DNA of 64,000 nucleotides from Lachnospiraceae bacterium (GTDB lineage Bacteria; Bacillota; Clostridia; Lachnospirales; Lachnospiraceae): NCBI GenBank assembly GCA_017623675.1, contig JAGAOO010000042.1, positions 20,723 to 84,722 of the forward strand, read 5' to 3'. Shown piece by piece: positions 43,590 to 51,549 of this stretch (position 1 is its first letter; each line of letters starts with the position of its first letter). The notes under the pieces were generated by a model. It saw only the letters and a program-made list of their open reading frames with translations, ran no database searches and was not told where the DNA came from. The position numbers and the translations under genes were made by a program.

Positions 43590-44480
43590 CTAGTTTCCTC
43601 CTTCAATTGTTACTTCCTTACCCAGACAGTAAGCAATCACTGTTCCGGGACCAACGGAAGCTCCAACAATTGGAGCAATATTACCAATATAACAATTTTG
43701 AAAAGGTACCAGCTTCATAATCTCATCCCGAAGCTTTTCTGCATCACCCAGTGCATCTGCATGAGATATATAAAGGCACTGTGTTTCCGGACTTTCAACC
43801 ACCGCCTGAATTTCCTTTGCAATCTCCATTCGTGTATTGGCTGCTCCTTTGACTTTGCGAATGGCATAATTTTGCCCGATTCTATCGGAGATTAAAATTG
43901 GCTTGATTCCAAAGAAATTACCAAAGAACGAGCTTGCGGCCGTTACTCTTCCTGCCCGGCGAAGATATTCCAGCGAATCTACGGTACCAAACTGATTTAC
44001 ATGTAACTTTATTGCTTCGATTTCATTCGCCGTCTCTGTAATACTACGCCCTTCCTTCCGAAGTTTTGCTGCAAGCATGGTCAGATAGCCCTGCCCCAGA
44101 GAAGAAATCAGAGAATCCACACAACAGATGATACGATTCGGATATGTACTTGCAAGATTCTTTGCCACAAGTCGTGCTACGTTAATGGAACCACTTAAGG
44201 CAGAGGAACAAGAAATGTATAAGATATCCTTTCCCATTTCCAACCACTTTGTAAAATGGTCTTCATAGCATGCCGTTGCCACCTGAGATGTCTTAATAAT
44301 CGTTCCACAACGCATAAAATCATAGAACTCCTTTGGCGAATGAACAGACCAGTCTAACAGAGCCGGATATTCCTCCGTTCCAATCGAATAGTTCATAGGT
44401 GTATAATCAATCTCATATTCGTCTAACATCTCCTGTGATAAATCACAAGTGGAATCAGTAATTACTACAAAATCTCCCAT
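43590..44480 (-). CDS. DegV-family fatty-acid-binding protein (FakB type), copy 1
   Basis: A 296-residue DegV/FakB protein. FVVITDSTCDLSQEMLDEYEID at the start, TSQVATACYEDHF and ISCSSALSGSINVARLV form the acyl-carboxylate and phosphate pocket. The C-terminal GPGTVIAYCLGKE is also typical. FakB carries a fatty acid to FakA and the acyl-phosphate to PlsX. Only 1 nt separates it from the fakA start. Its pocket residues differ from the second copy, so each may prefer a different acyl chain. Confidence 0.9.
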   Translation of the reverse strand: MGDFVVITDSTCDLSQEMLDEYEIDYTPMNYSIGTEEYPALLDWSVHSPKEFYDFMRCGTIIKTSQVATACYEDHFTKWLEMGKDILYISCSSALSGSINVARLVAKNLASTYPNRIICCVDSLISSLGQGYLTMLAAKLRKEGRSITETANEIEAIKLHVNQFGTVDSLEYLRRAGRVTAASSFFGNFFGIKPILISDRIGQNYAIRKVKGAANTRMEIAKEIQAVVESPETQCLYISHADALGDAEKLRDEIMKLVPFQNCYIGNIAPIVGASVGPGTVIAYCLGKEVTIEGGN

Positions 44481-44494
44481 TTTGTGTCTCCTTT

Positions 44495-45439
44495 TTACTT
44501 TCCTTTAATCTGCTTCTCAATTTCAGCCATAATTGCCTTTTCTGTTTCAAGACCCTTGCTGACCGGATTTCCTTTATAAAATGCTGCACATAAGCCCGGT
44601 CCAATATTGGCACCACAGCCCTGGCATACTTCGGTTATAATAATCTCCTTTGGAGCAATTTCCTTCTGAATCATGTCTGCATAAAGCTTAGCAGCATCTG
44701 CACGATTGGAGTGTGCAACGAAAATAGTCTGCTCCTCCGGATTGACAATAGTTCTGCGTATGTACTCTACATCAGCAGCAAATGCATCTCGCTTTCCCTT
44801 AAACTTTGCAATAACCTCTGCCATACCGGTATCGTTCAAATCTGCTAACAGATTTAAGCCTACCATACTTCCGAAAAATGCCTTAAAATTAGAAATACGT
44901 CCCTTCTTTACTAAGAAGAACAAATCATCCATGATGCCCATCTGGTGAATCTTATATTTTTCTTCTTCTGCATATGCTGCCGCCTCTTCTAAGGTTGCTC
45001 CCTCTTTACGCTTCATGGCAGTAGACATTACTAAAAGACCTAGAGATGTGGAATACCGTAAAGAATCAACACATATAATCTTACGTTCCGGATATTTTTC
45101 TAACAAATCCTTCGCAACCAGCTGACAATCATTATAGCAGGAAGACAAACCGGAAGAAATGCTAATATTCAGTATATCCTTCCCCTGTGATAAATGCTTC
45201 TCAAACACTTCTGTAATCTCACCAAGTGGTGGTGCTGCCGTCTTGTACATAACATTCTTATTCCGCATGGAATGATAAAACTCCTCTGCGGATATATTAT
45301 TCCAATCCGGATCCTGTGGTTCTGAATGTCCGTCCGGATAATATAAAATTCCATGTAAAATGTCTGGAATATCGAATCGTTCCTGCATTGCACTGGTTAA
45401 GTCACAGGTTGCATCTGCAATAATTACATAATCACTCAT
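44495..45439 (-). CDS. DegV-family fatty-acid-binding protein (FakB type), copy 2
   Basis: A 314-residue DegV/FakB protein, first gene of the operon. YVIIADATCDLTSAMQERFD opens it. The usual TSQPS loop reads YKTAAPPLGEITEVF here, and the phosphate loop is ISISSGLSSCYNDCQ. GANIGPGLCAAFYKGN closes it. The altered first loop distinguishes it from copy 1 and from canonical FakB. AGGAGG-type ribosome site upstream, and a promoter at 45474-45502. Confidence 0.88.
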   Translation of the reverse strand: MSDYVIIADATCDLTSAMQERFDIPDILHGILYYPDGHSEPQDPDWNNISAEEFYHSMRNKNVMYKTAAPPLGEITEVFEKHLSQGKDILNISISSGLSSCYNDCQLVAKDLLEKYPERKIICVDSLRYSTSLGLLVMSTAMKRKEGATLEEAAAYAEEEKYKIHQMGIMDDLFFLVKKGRISNFKAFFGSMVGLNLLADLNDTGMAEVIAKFKGKRDAFAADVEYIRRTIVNPEEQTIFVAHSNRADAAKLYADMIQKEIAPKEIIITEVCQGCGANIGPGLCAAFYKGNPVSKGLETEKAIMAEIEKQIKGK

Positions 45440-45473
45440 AATTTAGAAAAACCTCCTTCTTCTCATTGAGAAA

Positions 45474-45502
45474 AATATAGCATAAGAAATACTATTTTTC
45501 AA
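45474..45502 (-). promoter_or_regulatory. Promoter of the fakB-fakB-fakA-plsX operon
   Basis: TTGAAA and TATATT are separated by 17 nt on the minus strand, 35 nt before the fakB start. Its -35 box lies only 22 nt from the -35 box of the divergent promoter, so both operons may share a regulator. Confidence 0.6.
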
Positions 45503-45523
45503 CAGATATTGACGCCCGGCTTA

Positions 45524-45552
45524 TTGCAAAGTTTCCTATGGTTTGATATTAT
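45524..45552 (+). promoter_or_regulatory. Promoter of the hydrolase-ligase-acyltransferase-ACP-LRAT operon
   Basis: TTGCAA and TATTAT are separated by 17 nt on the plus strand, about 80 nt before the first gene. It is divergent from the fak promoter. Confidence 0.6.
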
Positions 45553-45632
45553 TACTTAGTGTTATTAATAATATATGTAAAGAAACAACAGCAATGTCTG
45601 AATAGAGGATATAGAGAGGTTTTAGAGAAAAT

Positions 45633-46580
45633 ATGTGGCCATGGATTGTGTTAGGAATTATATTGTTACTGTTAGTTGGTGGATTTATTGCAATGATTAT
45701 TGTGACAAATCCCATTGCCCAGTCTGTTTATGAGGATCAACTGGTAAAAACTTCACCGGATAAATGGCTGCGTGTCTGTTCCGCTCCGGAAAATGAAGAG
45801 CAGGTTGCTATGTGGAATGCCGGCTGTGAATGGGCAGAAGCAAAACAGTCCTGCATGCAGGAGGTTGAAATTGAAAACGACGGTCTTCACTTGTATGGAG
45901 AGTTCTACCAATTCGGGGGCGACCGTTGCGTTATTATATTGCCGGGACGTTGCGAATGTCTGAAATATTCCTACTTTTTTGCCTCTCCATATGAACAGGC
46001 AGGTATGAATGTACTGGTAGTTGACCAGCGGGCACACGGAAAAAGTGATGGAACGCATAATACTATCGGTGTAAAGGAACATAAAGATATTCTTGCGTGG
46101 ATTCGCTTTCTGGAACAAACTTACGGAATAAAAGAAATCTGGTTCCATGGAATCTGTATCGGAAGTGTATCTGCCATTCTGGCAATGACCTCACCGGATT
46201 GTCCGAATAGTGTGAAGGGACTGGTGACCGAAGGATGTTTCGTTTCTTTTCGGGAGACCTTTATGCGTCATATGATGGATATCAATCGCCCGGTATTTCC
46301 GGTTTTGGACGAGGTTATGTTGAAGATTAAGCATCAGGCAGGAGCAGATGTATATAAGACAGCACCCATTCGATACATTAGTAAAATAAATCAAAAAGTA
46401 TTATTTTTGTATGGCAAAGAGGATAAGTTCTCCATTCCTTCCAAAAGCCGGCAATTATTTAATAAATGCGGAAGTGCAGATAAGAAGCTGGTTTGGTTCG
46501 AGCATGGACCTCATTCTCATTTAAGACTACATAATACAGAGCAATATGACCAAGCAATTATCAATTATGTCAATCAATAG
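45633..46580 (+). CDS. Membrane-anchored alpha/beta hydrolase with cysteine nucleophile elbow
   Basis: A 315-residue protein with one N-terminal helix (WPWIVLGIILLLLVGGFIAMI) and an alpha/beta hydrolase domain. VIILPGRCECLKYSYFF, VVDQRAHGKSDG and FLYGKEDKFSIP (Asp) are present, and a His follows in FEHGPHSHL. The nucleophile elbow reads FHGICIGSVS, so Cys replaces the usual Ser of GxSxG. Such Cys enzymes can act as thioesterases, dienelactone-type hydrolases or acyltransferases. It is first in the tight five-gene operon (14 nt before the ligase-like gene). Confidence 0.85.
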   Translation: MWPWIVLGIILLLLVGGFIAMIIVTNPIAQSVYEDQLVKTSPDKWLRVCSAPENEEQVAMWNAGCEWAEAKQSCMQEVEIENDGLHLYGEFYQFGGDRCVIILPGRCECLKYSYFFASPYEQAGMNVLVVDQRAHGKSDGTHNTIGVKEHKDILAWIRFLEQTYGIKEIWFHGICIGSVSAILAMTSPDCPNSVKGLVTEGCFVSFRETFMRHMMDINRPVFPVLDEVMLKIKHQAGADVYKTAPIRYISKINQKVLFLYGKEDKFSIPSKSRQLFNKCGSADKKLVWFEHGPHSHLRLHNTEQYDQAIINYVNQ

Positions 46581-46594
46581 AAGGACAAAATAGC

Positions 46595-48532
46595 ATGAAA
46601 AAGGAAATTAGAGATTTAGTAAAACGAAATTGTCTTGACTTGGAACAGTCAAACAAAGATTTCGAAGCAATCTATCAAGTTATGTTTCGACTCACTAATA
46701 ACGTTCTGGCCGAAACCAATGACGGGTATCGAATTCAAACTTATACTTATGGAGAAGTAAAGCATCGTATTGAAGACGCTTCTGCTGCACTTTATGCACG
46801 AATTGGTGCCTCCCACCAATATATCGGACTGGAAATGGAAAATTGTGTGGACTGGATTGTGGCTTTTTGGGCTATTTTGCGAAGCGGTAACAAGCCATAT
46901 CTGGTAAACTGCCGTCACCCCAAGAGCTTAAGTCAGGGAATTCTGACCTCTCTGAAGATTCAATACGTTATTAGTAACCGCCAGACAGAACTGTCGGCAG
47001 AATGTATTGATATAACCTCTCTCCATACCGATGATTGGCAGTCCTTTACCGGAGCCTTTGAAAATGAAATTGCCTTATCTACCTCTGCCACCTCATTAAA
47101 TGAAGTTGTTTGTTTTTATACCGGTAAGGAATTTTCCCAGCAGTTATTGAATACAGAGGATGTGTTAAAGCAGAATAAGAGGATATCCAGGTTTTATCAC
47201 GGCAATTTGAAACAACTGGCATTCCTTCCCTTTTATCATATTTTTGGATTGGTGGCCGTTTACTTCTGGTTTACATATTTTGGCAGAACCATCGTATTCC
47301 TGAAGGATTATGCCCCGGATACCATTCTGAACACAGTGCGGAAGCATGAGGTGACACATATTTTTGCAGTACCTATGCTTTGGCATACAATAGAGAAGCA
47401 ATTCTATAAACAATTAAGACAAGAAGGCGAAAAGAAACAGAAGAAGTTCTATATGGGACTTCGAATCTGTACCACTTTGCAAAATATATTTCCCTATGCA
47501 GGAACCCGGCTTGCAAAACGAATCATGCATGAGGTAACAGACCAATTGTTTGGCCCAAGTGTACAATTCTGCATTAGTGGAGGAAGTTATCTTAGGAATT
47601 CTGCCATGGAATTATTTAATGGGATCGGTTATCCCTTACATAATGGATACGGCATGAGTGAAATCGGGATTACTTCGGTAGAGCTGCGGGATCGTCCAAA
47701 GGACCGTAACCGGAATTCGGTTGGCCGTCCATTTCACTGTGTAGAGTACAAATTAAGCGACGAGCACACATTGATGATTAAGGGAGCCACCACCTGCTAC
47801 GCCATGATGATAAATGGAACATATCGGAAAACAGAGGAATGGTTTGATACCAGAGATATCATGGAGCTTGACGACAAGGGCTATTATTACATTCGCGGAC
47901 GGATTGGTGATTCCGTAATCGGTGAAAACGGCGAAAATATTAATCCGGATGTGTTAGAGCAGAGCTTCCAGCTGGCAGACGCGTTAAGCTTCTCCATTTT
48001 AGGCATGCCGGATGAAGCAACAGCAGGAGAAATCCTAACCATGATTATTGCCATTCAACCATATCTTTCTGCCCCACGTTTGAACGCTCTGCTTGATACC
48101 ATATATCAAACCAATGAAAGCCTTCCCATGGCTTCCCGCATTCAAAAGTTTTATTTTACCTATGATGAATTAGCACCAAAAACTGCAATTAAAGTAGGAC
48201 GCCAATTTGTTCTGCGTGGATTGAAACAAGGAACCATTCATTTAATTCCCGCAACCGATGTTCGAAATCAGGTAAATGCACAGACAGAGGACGAGATAAA
48301 TCCAGAATTAAAACGAAAGGTATGCAGTATTGTTGCAGAAGAACTTGATATGGATGCGGAAGAAATTGATATTACTGCACATGTTATGAACGACTTAGGT
48401 GCCAGCAGCCTGCAATACTTTTCCATTATAAGCAGGCTGGCAGAAGAATTTTCCATTACCAAAGACTTTCAAGAAGAAGACTATAAATATACCATTCGTG
48501 AATTCTGTCAGTACATAGAGGAGTATATGTAG
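46595..48532 (+). CDS. Acyl-adenylate ligase-like protein fused to an acyl carrier domain
   Basis: A 645-residue protein. Residues about 20-535 follow the ANL (acyl-CoA synthetase) fold: GYGMSEIG (A5), WFDTRDIMELDDKGYYYIRG (A7) and RIGDSVIGENGENINPDVLE (A8), then PKTAIKVGRQF with a possible A10 lysine. The P-loop (A3, usually TSGTTGxPKG) is eroded to CFYTGKEFSQQLLNTE. Residues about 565-645 are an acyl carrier domain with DLGASSLQYFS, whose Ser would carry 4'-phosphopantetheine. It may activate a fatty acid onto its own carrier or onto the free ACP downstream, or have lost ATP use. Starts after AAGGA. Confidence 0.87.
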   Translation: MKKEIRDLVKRNCLDLEQSNKDFEAIYQVMFRLTNNVLAETNDGYRIQTYTYGEVKHRIEDASAALYARIGASHQYIGLEMENCVDWIVAFWAILRSGNKPYLVNCRHPKSLSQGILTSLKIQYVISNRQTELSAECIDITSLHTDDWQSFTGAFENEIALSTSATSLNEVVCFYTGKEFSQQLLNTEDVLKQNKRISRFYHGNLKQLAFLPFYHIFGLVAVYFWFTYFGRTIVFLKDYAPDTILNTVRKHEVTHIFAVPMLWHTIEKQFYKQLRQEGEKKQKKFYMGLRICTTLQNIFPYAGTRLAKRIMHEVTDQLFGPSVQFCISGGSYLRNSAMELFNGIGYPLHNGYGMSEIGITSVELRDRPKDRNRNSVGRPFHCVEYKLSDEHTLMIKGATTCYAMMINGTYRKTEEWFDTRDIMELDDKGYYYIRGRIGDSVIGENGENINPDVLEQSFQLADALSFSILGMPDEATAGEILTMIIAIQPYLSAPRLNALLDTIYQTNESLPMASRIQKFYFTYDELAPKTAIKVGRQFVLRGLKQGTIHLIPATDVRNQVNAQTEDEINPELKRKVCSIVAEELDMDAEEIDITAHVMNDLGASSLQYFSIISRLAEEFSITKDFQEEDYKYTIREFCQYIEEYM

Positions 48533-48534
48533 GT

Positions 48535-49827
48535 ATGTCAAAGACAAATAGAAAACCAAATTATCTGTTACTGGGATTTACAAAGCTAACAGGCTGGTTG
48601 CCCACGTGGGTATTTTTCAAACCAAAACTATATTATGAAAACAAGAAAAAGCAGAGCCGTAACATTCGAGGTGCAGCAATCCTGATGTCCAACCACACTT
48701 CATTGCTTGACTTCGTTCTATATTTATTACTGTTTTGGGACCGGGTGCCACGATTCTTAATGGCAGAGGTTCTCTTTACCAAGAATAAAATCTTCACCTG
48801 GTTATTATATTCCTTAGGCGGAATCTATGTGAATCGAGAAAATGTGGGTTTTGGTTTTGTATCAAAATCATTAGAAATCTTAGATAAAGGCGGTCTTGTA
48901 GGTGTATTTCCTCAGGGAAGACTTCCGGTTGAAGGCAAAACCTTTCCGTATAAACCGGGAATTGTCCTGATTGCCAGCCGAACCAAGGCTCCAATTATTC
49001 CGGTATATACAGACGGCAATTATGGTTTGAAAAAACGAGCACATGTTATGATTGGAGAACCCATTTACTTACATGACCATTTTGACTGTACGGATGCTTC
49101 CAAGGAAGAGATACAGCAAATGACGGATTTTTTATCCGGAAAAATGGATGCTCTAAAACACGAATTAGAACGTCAGATGACTCAAGGTTCTCATCCGGCA
49201 GTACACCCAAAGCATCTGCCTATGGATATGGCAAGATTTTGCCTGTTGCCAACACAGATTAAATATCGAACCCGGAAGTATTATCTGGACCCGGAGGCAA
49301 AAGGAAAACATTTAAAAGGCGGGGCATTGATTGTGTCAAACCATACGTCTTTTGAAGACCCTATTTTCATAAACAGCTTATTCTGGTATCGAAGACTGTA
49401 TTTCTTAACCGGCGAGGTCTTGATGGATAAAAAACTGTGGGGACGCCTATTAAAATGGGCAGGCTGTATCCGAATTGACCGGAACATTTCCGATATCGAA
49501 TCCATCCGAACCTGTGTGAACAAGCTGAAACAGGGATATCCTCTTGTTATGTTCCCACAAGGTGGAATTAAACGGGAACAGGATGTAGAAGAAATAAAAA
49601 CCGGAGCCATTTTAATTGCACTGCAGGCTAAGGTTCCGATTCTTCCGATTTATTCTGAGAAGCCTAAAAAATGGTATCAACGACGCAAGGCGGTTATTGG
49701 AGAACCACTGTTCTGTAGTGAACATTGCAGTAAAAAAATGCCATCTATGGCAGATATGGAACATTTATCAAAACTATTACTAGAACAAATACAAGCCTGT
49801 GAAAAAGAATATTGGGCAAAGCCTTAA
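48535..49827 (+). CDS. Tandem PlsC-type acyltransferase
   Basis: A 430-residue protein with two complete lysophosphatidate-acyltransferase-like domains. The N-terminal copy has SNHTSLLDF (NHX4D) and FPQGRLP. The second has SNHTSFEDP and FPQGGIK. The first (about 1-205) and second (about 225-430) are joined by a short linker. PlsC acyltransferases transfer acyl groups from acyl-ACP or CoA to glycerophosphate lipids. Two sites in one chain could acylate two positions in sequence or form an obligate dimer. Only 2 nt follow the ligase stop, so the genes are coupled. Confidence 0.9.
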   Translation: MSKTNRKPNYLLLGFTKLTGWLPTWVFFKPKLYYENKKKQSRNIRGAAILMSNHTSLLDFVLYLLLFWDRVPRFLMAEVLFTKNKIFTWLLYSLGGIYVNRENVGFGFVSKSLEILDKGGLVGVFPQGRLPVEGKTFPYKPGIVLIASRTKAPIIPVYTDGNYGLKKRAHVMIGEPIYLHDHFDCTDASKEEIQQMTDFLSGKMDALKHELERQMTQGSHPAVHPKHLPMDMARFCLLPTQIKYRTRKYYLDPEAKGKHLKGGALIVSNHTSFEDPIFINSLFWYRRLYFLTGEVLMDKKLWGRLLKWAGCIRIDRNISDIESIRTCVNKLKQGYPLVMFPQGGIKREQDVEEIKTGAILIALQAKVPILPIYSEKPKKWYQRRKAVIGEPLFCSEHCSKKMPSMADMEHLSKLLLEQIQACEKEYWAKP

Positions 49828-49848
49828 TTGTAAAGGAAGGAAGAACAC

Positions 49849-50085
49849 ATGGATGTTTTTGAGAAGTTAGTGGAATTATTTGAAAAAGTTTTTGAAGGGG
49901 ATGTCGATGTATCAAATGTGAATCGGGATTCCCGGCTGGTGGAAGACTTAGGAATGCAATCCATTGGCATGCTCTATATGGCATTAGCCATTGAAGAGGA
50001 ATTCGGTGTAAAGTTTCATAATGATGACTTTGCTAAAATTAAAACCGTGGAGGATATAATTAACAAAATAGAAGGTGGGGTGTAG
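49849..50085 (+). CDS. Acyl carrier protein
   Basis: A 78-residue acyl carrier protein, acidic and four-helical. The phosphopantetheine site is VEDLGMQSIGMLYMALA (Ser in QSIGM, where housekeeping ACP has DSL). It is distinct from the ACP of fatty acid synthesis and probably dedicated to this operon. It would receive acyl groups from the ligase-like protein or from PlsX and donate them to the PlsC pair or the LRAT-like protein. AAGGAAGG stands before the ATG. Confidence 0.93.
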   Translation: MDVFEKLVELFEKVFEGDVDVSNVNRDSRLVEDLGMQSIGMLYMALAIEEEFGVKFHNDDFAKIKTVEDIINKIEGGV

Positions 50086-50088
50086 GCT

Positions 50089-50487
50089 GTGCAATGGAGC
50101 CAGAAGGAACCAAAGTACGGAGATATTATCCGGGTAAAAATGAAGTTCTATTATCATTACGGATTGTTTGAGGATGAAGATCACATTATACAGTTTGGTT
50201 TTCCCGATAATACCGGAATCGAGCCTGACAAAATTGCTGTAGTCTCCACCAACATTCAAGCATTCTTAGCAGGGGGAATGTTGGAAACCGCACAATTATC
50301 CTTTCAGGAAAAACGGAAACGCAGGTCTCCAAAAGCCTCGGTTGACTACGCTCATCAGAAACTGGGAATGACCGGATATAATATTCTCCATAATAACTGC
50401 GAGCACTTTGTCAATGAGTGCGTGTTTGGAGAACATCATTCCAGCTTCATTGAAACCGCACGAAACAGCATTCGGGAAAAACTATAA
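50089..50487 (+). CDS. LRAT/HRASLS-fold thiol acyltransferase-like protein
   Basis: A 132-residue protein of the LRAT/H-rev107 branch of the NlpC/P60 superfamily. The block GDIIRVKMKFYYHYGLF supplies the catalytic His, and NILHNNCEHFVNECVFG supplies the nucleophilic Cys of the NCEHF signature. The second His of animal LRATs appears to be Gln (HIIQFG). In the family, Cys takes an acyl group from phospholipid and moves it to an amine, hydroxyl or water. GTG start at 50089, 3 nt after the ACP stop, with GGTGGGG upstream. Last gene of the operon. A substrate from the lipid system is likely. Confidence 0.82.
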   Translation: MQWSQKEPKYGDIIRVKMKFYYHYGLFEDEDHIIQFGFPDNTGIEPDKIAVVSTNIQAFLAGGMLETAQLSFQEKRKRRSPKASVDYAHQKLGMTGYNILHNNCEHFVNECVFGEHHSSFIETARNSIREKL

Positions 50488-50514
50488 CTGAAATCATTGT
50501 TTTCCCGTTAATAA

Positions 50515-50578
50515 AGGAAAGACTCCGGAGTATTGCAAGCATCCTATGCCAGTTCACAATATTCCGGAGTCTTTCCTT
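50515..50578 (+). terminator. Strong terminator of the lipid operon
   Basis: AGGAAAGACTCCGGAGTATTG pairs with CAATATTCCGGAGTCTTTCCT, a stem of 21 bp with one mispair around a loop of about 21 nt. A T/C-rich tail follows. It could act on both strands. Confidence 0.85.
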
Positions 50579-50619
50579 CTATTTAATTCAATACTTCGTA
50601 TTTCTTTCTATACTTCTTA

Positions 50620-50982
50620 TTAATATTCGCCTATCATTGCTGTTCCAACACCTAACGCAATAAATACAAAAAGAAGAATAATAGAAAGTACAATTGCTAC
50701 AATACTACAAATCAATCCTGCAATTGCAAGCTTTTTTCCAATTTCCCCCTTCTTGGTAATCACAGTTGCAATCTTCTTAACTTGACTAAACAAAACAAGG
50801 GAAGGAATTGCACATCCAATACCTACAACTCCGTATGCAATCGCAAGAACGATATGCCAGCAGAACAGCAAACCAAATACACCCCATACCAGAGCATTAA
50901 TTCCAAATACCATAGAAGTAATTTCCTTGCCCGGGCAACTTACCGGTTCAGTATAATATGCCTGATTATAATTGTTATCCAT
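50620..50982 (-). CDS. Small membrane protein (DUF4190-like)
   Basis: A 120-residue protein with an N-terminal Asn/Tyr-rich soluble stretch (MDNNYNQAYYTEPVSCPGKE) and three membrane helices: MVFGINALVWGVFGLLFCWH, AIAYGVVGIGCAIPSLVLF and IAGLICSIVAIVLSIILLFVF. The layout is that of DUF4190-type small membrane proteins, of unknown function. AGGAGG ribosome site. Together with the next two genes it forms a minus-strand cluster of membrane or exported proteins. Confidence 0.65.
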   Translation of the reverse strand: MDNNYNQAYYTEPVSCPGKEITSMVFGINALVWGVFGLLFCWHIVLAIAYGVVGIGCAIPSLVLFSQVKKIATVITKKGEIGKKLAIAGLICSIVAIVLSIILLFVFIALGVGTAMIGEY

Positions 50983-51114
50983 AATGTATCCTCCTTACCT
51001 CTTACTTTATCATTATATGTAACAATACAAGTTTCAGTATAACATAGTTCATGCAAAATACAAGGCATCCACTTTTTCAAATTGGTTTCATAATCTTTTC
51101 GGATTACTTACAAA

Positions 51115-51525
51115 TTATTTAATTATATGGAACTTGTTGAATATGAAGAAGTTAACCGGCTGATCGTGGCATGCCTTAACGATTCCCATAATTAGAACCA
51201 CAACTCCATAAACATACAATGCCATACATGGCAAAAACAAGAACAGTGCAAGCACCCAACCGAGGTATGGTATCGCGCAAAGTGTTGAAATCAGACTCAA
51301 AGCTACAAATACGATTTGCAATCCAATTGCATGATTGATATGATTCTTTGTCAGTTCCTCTTCTCTGTTACCGGCAGTGAGTGCAACAATAAAACCCGGA
51401 ATCCCCATCCAGGTCCAGATTCTTGTGTACTTTTCTCTCATTTTACCGTTGCCAACCGGCATCGTATTATTCATGTTATTGTTGTTTTCTACCGGAACAA
51501 TATTGTTCATATTATTATTCTCCAT
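51115..51525 (-). CDS. Small Asn/Met-rich membrane protein (DUF4870-like)
   Basis: A 136-residue protein from the ATG at 51525 (MENNNMNNIVPVENNNNMNN). The N-terminus holds two copies of NNMNN-x(1)-xPV, a low-complexity repeat. After a basic segment (KMREKYTRIW) come three hydrophobic helices (MGIPGFIVALTAG, AIGLQIVFVALSLISTLCAI, YLGWVLALFLFLPCMALYV). DUF4870-like topology. Function unknown. Confidence 0.6.
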   Translation of the reverse strand: MENNNMNNIVPVENNNNMNNTMPVGNGKMREKYTRIWTWMGIPGFIVALTAGNREEELTKNHINHAIGLQIVFVALSLISTLCAIPYLGWVLALFLFLPCMALYVYGVVVLIMGIVKACHDQPVNFFIFNKFHIIK

Positions 51526-51549
51526 AATCTTCCTCTCTTTCAAACACAT

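Noticed and set aside
45440-45632. FapR or FabT operator between the divergent lipid operons
   Set aside because: No convincing match to either known palindrome was found, although shared control remains likely from promoter spacing.
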